The position numbers and the translations under genes were made by a program. Positions 5,124-5,929 of a DNA stretch of 5,929 nucleotides are shown here, in pieces. The stretch comes from Filomicrobium sp. (GTDB lineage Bacteria; Pseudomonadota; Alphaproteobacteria; Rhizobiales; Hyphomicrobiaceae): positions 1 to 5,929 of the forward strand of contig JAJFHK010000219.1 of NCBI GenBank assembly GCA_021775655.1, written 5' to 3'. The notes below the pieces were generated by a model. That model was not told where the DNA came from and did not search any database. It saw only the letters and a program-made list of their open reading frames with translations. Every line of letters starts with the position of its first letter. Position 1 is the stretch's first letter.

Positions 5124-5929
5124 TCTTTCACAGCCCCTAATGAGTAGACTTGCTTGGAAGGCCGACCAACAGTCAGCGACAGCAACCAGCGCTGCGCTGG
5201 CCGTTCAAAATAACGCCATACAAAGTAAGCTGCGGGCAGGAAAAGCACGATGAAGAGCACGCCGGCCCAGGGCGCATATGCGCCGATCTTCGTGCCAAAC
5301 AGGACTTGAGGCACACCTGAATAACCAATGGCAGCCGGTGTGTGGAGAAGATACACGGAATAGGAGACACCTCCGAGCAGCCACGCGGTGTAATTTGCCC
5401 ACGACGGGAATCGAGTGAAAATAGCAACGATCATGAGCAACGGAAAGAGTACGACAACGACAACTAGGTCGTATACTCCTTTGGCACCTGGAAACAGCGC
5501 AGCTGGCACACTGAGGGCCGCCAGCCCCGCAAGCAGACCTATTGCGAGTACCCACGGAGACAGTGTGGCCCTGCGCGGACCCTCCCGCACCATTCTGTTG
5601 ATAAACACTCCCAAGAAAAACGAGAATGCGACGCGCGGGAATCCGTAAACAAAATTCGATGCAGACCATCCAACATCGAGCGTGTCTTCATTCAAGCCGA
5701 CGAACGCCAGGCCAATCCCGCTCACAATAATCAGACCAAGCAACACGCCTCGACTGAGCTTGGGGAGTAACAAGGCGTAGGCGACATTAATAAACAATTC
5801 AAAAAAGATCGACCATGCCGCGCCATTCAATGGGAATAGGAATTGATCTTGACCTGTAGGAGTGGGAAGCGACAACGCATTAAAAAGTGTTGTTATTGTT
5901 AATCCGACAGAGTCAATCGACTCGTAATT
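5120..5929 (-). CDS. Acyltransferase 3 family membrane protein (5' end beyond window)
   Basis: The reading frame is open to the window edge, so this is the C-terminal 269 residues of a longer protein; the family usually has about 350-400 residues, so roughly 100 or more N-terminal residues, including the conserved N-terminal histidine region, are missing. These integral membrane enzymes move acyl groups (acetyl, succinyl and similar) onto sugars of O-antigens, exopolysaccharides or Nod factors. In the visible part, FPLNGAAWSIFFELFIN (about 32-48) is the family's conserved W-S-x-x-x-E segment after a lipid-exposed loop. Several hydrophobic spans follow, one with a VVVVVLFPLLMIV core. GGVSYSVYLLHTP near the C-terminus matches the typical last-helices motif, and FERPAQRW closes the domain. 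An internal TTG at 5875 is not the true start because coding similarity continues upstream of it. It lies upstream of the polymerase on the same strand, which suggests it decorates the same polysaccharide. Family call is firm; the acyl donor and target are not known. Confidence 0.88.
   Translation of the reverse strand, partial: NYESIDSVGLTITTLFNALSLPTPTGQDQFLFPLNGAAWSIFFELFINVAYALLLPKLSRGVLLGLIIVSGIGLAFVGLNEDTLDVGWSASNFVYGFPRVAFSFFLGVFINRMVREGPRRATLSPWVLAIGLLAGLAALSVPAALFPGAKGVYDLVVVVVLFPLLMIVAIFTRFPSWANYTAWLLGGVSYSVYLLHTPAAIGYSGVPQVLFGTKIGAYAPWAGVLFIVLFLPAAYFVWRYFERPAQRWLLSLTVGRPSKQVYSLGAVKE

Noticed and set aside
5205..5669. 154-codon minus-strand frame inside the acyltransferase gene
   Set aside because: It is the shifted frame of a clear acyltransferase-3 coding sequence; cysteine- and arginine-rich with no domain.
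5120..5875. Short acyltransferase starting at TTG 5875
   Set aside because: The frame continues without a stop to the window edge and the extra residues fit the family, so the gene is cut by the window and not short.
1..5929. CRISPR array, tRNA/rRNA genes, IS element or toxin-antitoxin pair
   Set aside because: No regularly spaced direct repeats, tRNA-like cloverleaf, transposase motifs or terminal inverted repeats were seen on reading both strands.

Overview
The window looks like part of a surface- or exopolysaccharide gene cluster from a Gram-negative proteobacterium, most likely an alphaproteobacterium. The inference rests on three things: the polymerase resembles the ExoQ/O-antigen-ligase proteins common in rhizobia and relatives, it sits beside a family 4 glycosyltransferase, an acyltransferase-3 protein and an exported GH9 glucanase, and the DNA is moderately GC-rich. 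Hand counts on a few sample lines give about 58% GC in the glycosyltransferase, about 50% in the glucanase and about 47% in the polymerase. Species or genus cannot be fixed from this window.

Layout: one gene runs on the plus strand and three run on the minus strand towards it. A complete GT4 glycosyltransferase (88-1188, +) ends 88 bp from the end of a GH9 glucanase (about 3352-1277, -). Upstream of the glucanase on the same strand are a multi-spanning Wzy/ExoQ/WaaL-type membrane protein (4951-3602, -) and an acyltransferase-3 protein (5929-5120, -), whose beginning lies beyond the window edge. Gaps are about 250 bp (polymerase to glucanase) and about 165 bp (acyltransferase to polymerase), so one polycistronic message is possible but internal promoters are not excluded.

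Working model (inference): the GT4 enzyme adds a sugar to a lipid-linked repeat unit in the cytoplasm, the acyltransferase decorates the unit or polymer with acyl groups such as acetyl, the ExoQ-like protein polymerises or ligates units at the periplasmic face, and the exported GH9 enzyme cuts a beta-1,4-glucan-type backbone to trim, release or remodel the polymer. No mobile element, CRISPR array, tRNA or rRNA was seen.

Points most worth a second look: the unclear start of the glucanase gene, where one base in a T4 run separates an ATG from a textbook signal peptide; the fact that polymerase and glucanase share a reading frame with a single TGA between them and no further stop; a perfect 16-bp dyad upstream of the glucanase; and a 60-codon open frame that overlaps both the acyltransferase stop and the polymerase start. 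I see no firm evidence for a wholly new system.
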